Origin: a virus
Length of the DNA stretch: 20,191 nucleotides
IMG/VR virus record: IMGVR_UViG_3300017991_000457
Location: 1 to 20,191 of that record
Direction: 5' to 3' (one strand)
Part shown: positions 20,064-20,191 of the stretch, piece by piece
Layout: every line of letters starts with the position of its first letter
How positions within the stretch are numbered: the stretch's first letter is position 1
The notes under the pieces: generated by a model
What the model was told of the DNA's origin: nothing
The model's database searches: none
Seen by the model: the letters and a program-made list of their open reading frames with translations, nothing else
Made by a program: the position numbers and the translations under genes

Positions 20064-20191
20064 ACTATGCCAGGGAGGCAAGCGGACTGAAGAGTAAGGA
20101 GGGCACCCCGAACGCCCAGGTCCAAAAGGTACGGGGGAGACGAGAGGCTACTCGAGCCAAGACGTCTACCGGCCAGGGTCCCAGTAGGACC
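20064..20191 (+). other. Structured rightward leader or small RNA (incomplete)
   Basis: Downstream of the rightward promoter no convincing gene begins before the window ends, but the transcript can fold. AGACG (20138-20142) pairs with CGTCT (20163-20167), with an inner GGCT (20146-20149)/AGCC (20155-20158) stem. GGTCC (20177-20181) pairs with GGACC (20187-20191) at the very edge. AAGGAGG at 20097-20103 lacks a start codon at a suitable distance. It may be a long leader or a small RNA. Confidence 0.35.

Noticed and set aside
20067-20090. Seven-codon frame (MPGRQAD) after the rightward promoter
   Set aside because: It starts within a few bases of the expected transcript start, with no room for a ribosome site; likely chance.
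1-20191. tRNA genes, integrase or attachment sites
   Set aside because: No cloverleaf with a TTCRA-type arm, no recombinase motif and no att-like repeat was seen on either strand by eye.

Overview
The window is part of a tailed double-stranded DNA phage genome with a podovirus-type particle. Nearly all genes lie tightly packed on the minus strand, often with ATGA, GTGA or TGATG overlaps. The virion genes form a BPP-1/T7-like series: small and large terminase, portal, Bbp19-like protein, scaffold, major capsid protein, Bbp16-like cement protein, tail tubular proteins A and B, and gp13-, gp14-, gp15- and gp16-like internal virion proteins. No integrase, repressor, reverse transcriptase or lysis gene is visible, so lifestyle and host are not determined. 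The moderately GC-rich bases and T7/BPP-1-like genes fit a proteobacterial host, which is an inference.

Layout along the minus strand, from high to low coordinates. (1) 19922-20191 is a divergent control region. It has a sigma70-like rightward promoter with a foldable leader running off the window, and a leftward promoter feeding everything else. (2) 16786-19921 is the replication and early block: a small unknown protein, a primase-polymerase/RepA-like helicase fusion, a cluster of eight 9-bp iteron-like repeats around an AT-rich stretch (candidate origin), and two small unknown proteins. (3) 15501-16789 is a block of small accessory genes: a DUF3310 protein, a zinc-ribbon protein, two overlapping reading frames and a probable short gene. 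(4) 12979-15601 is a cofactor and nucleotide block: an adenosylcobalamin-dependent (class II) ribonucleotide reductase, a 32-residue membrane protein, and a PduO-type cob(I)alamin adenosyltransferase. (5) 1-12995 is packaging, head, tail and internal core, with a second promoter just after the large terminase.

The points most worth attention are as follows. The phage appears to carry both a B12-dependent reductase and the enzyme that makes its coenzyme form. There is an iteron array beside the replication gene. An identical 16-bp promoter element with operator-like palindromes heads both the early block and the structural block. In one stretch codon bias switches reading frame, and a membrane segment appears in the alternate frame. 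Stable hairpins, one with a UUCG loop, flank the capsid and cement genes.
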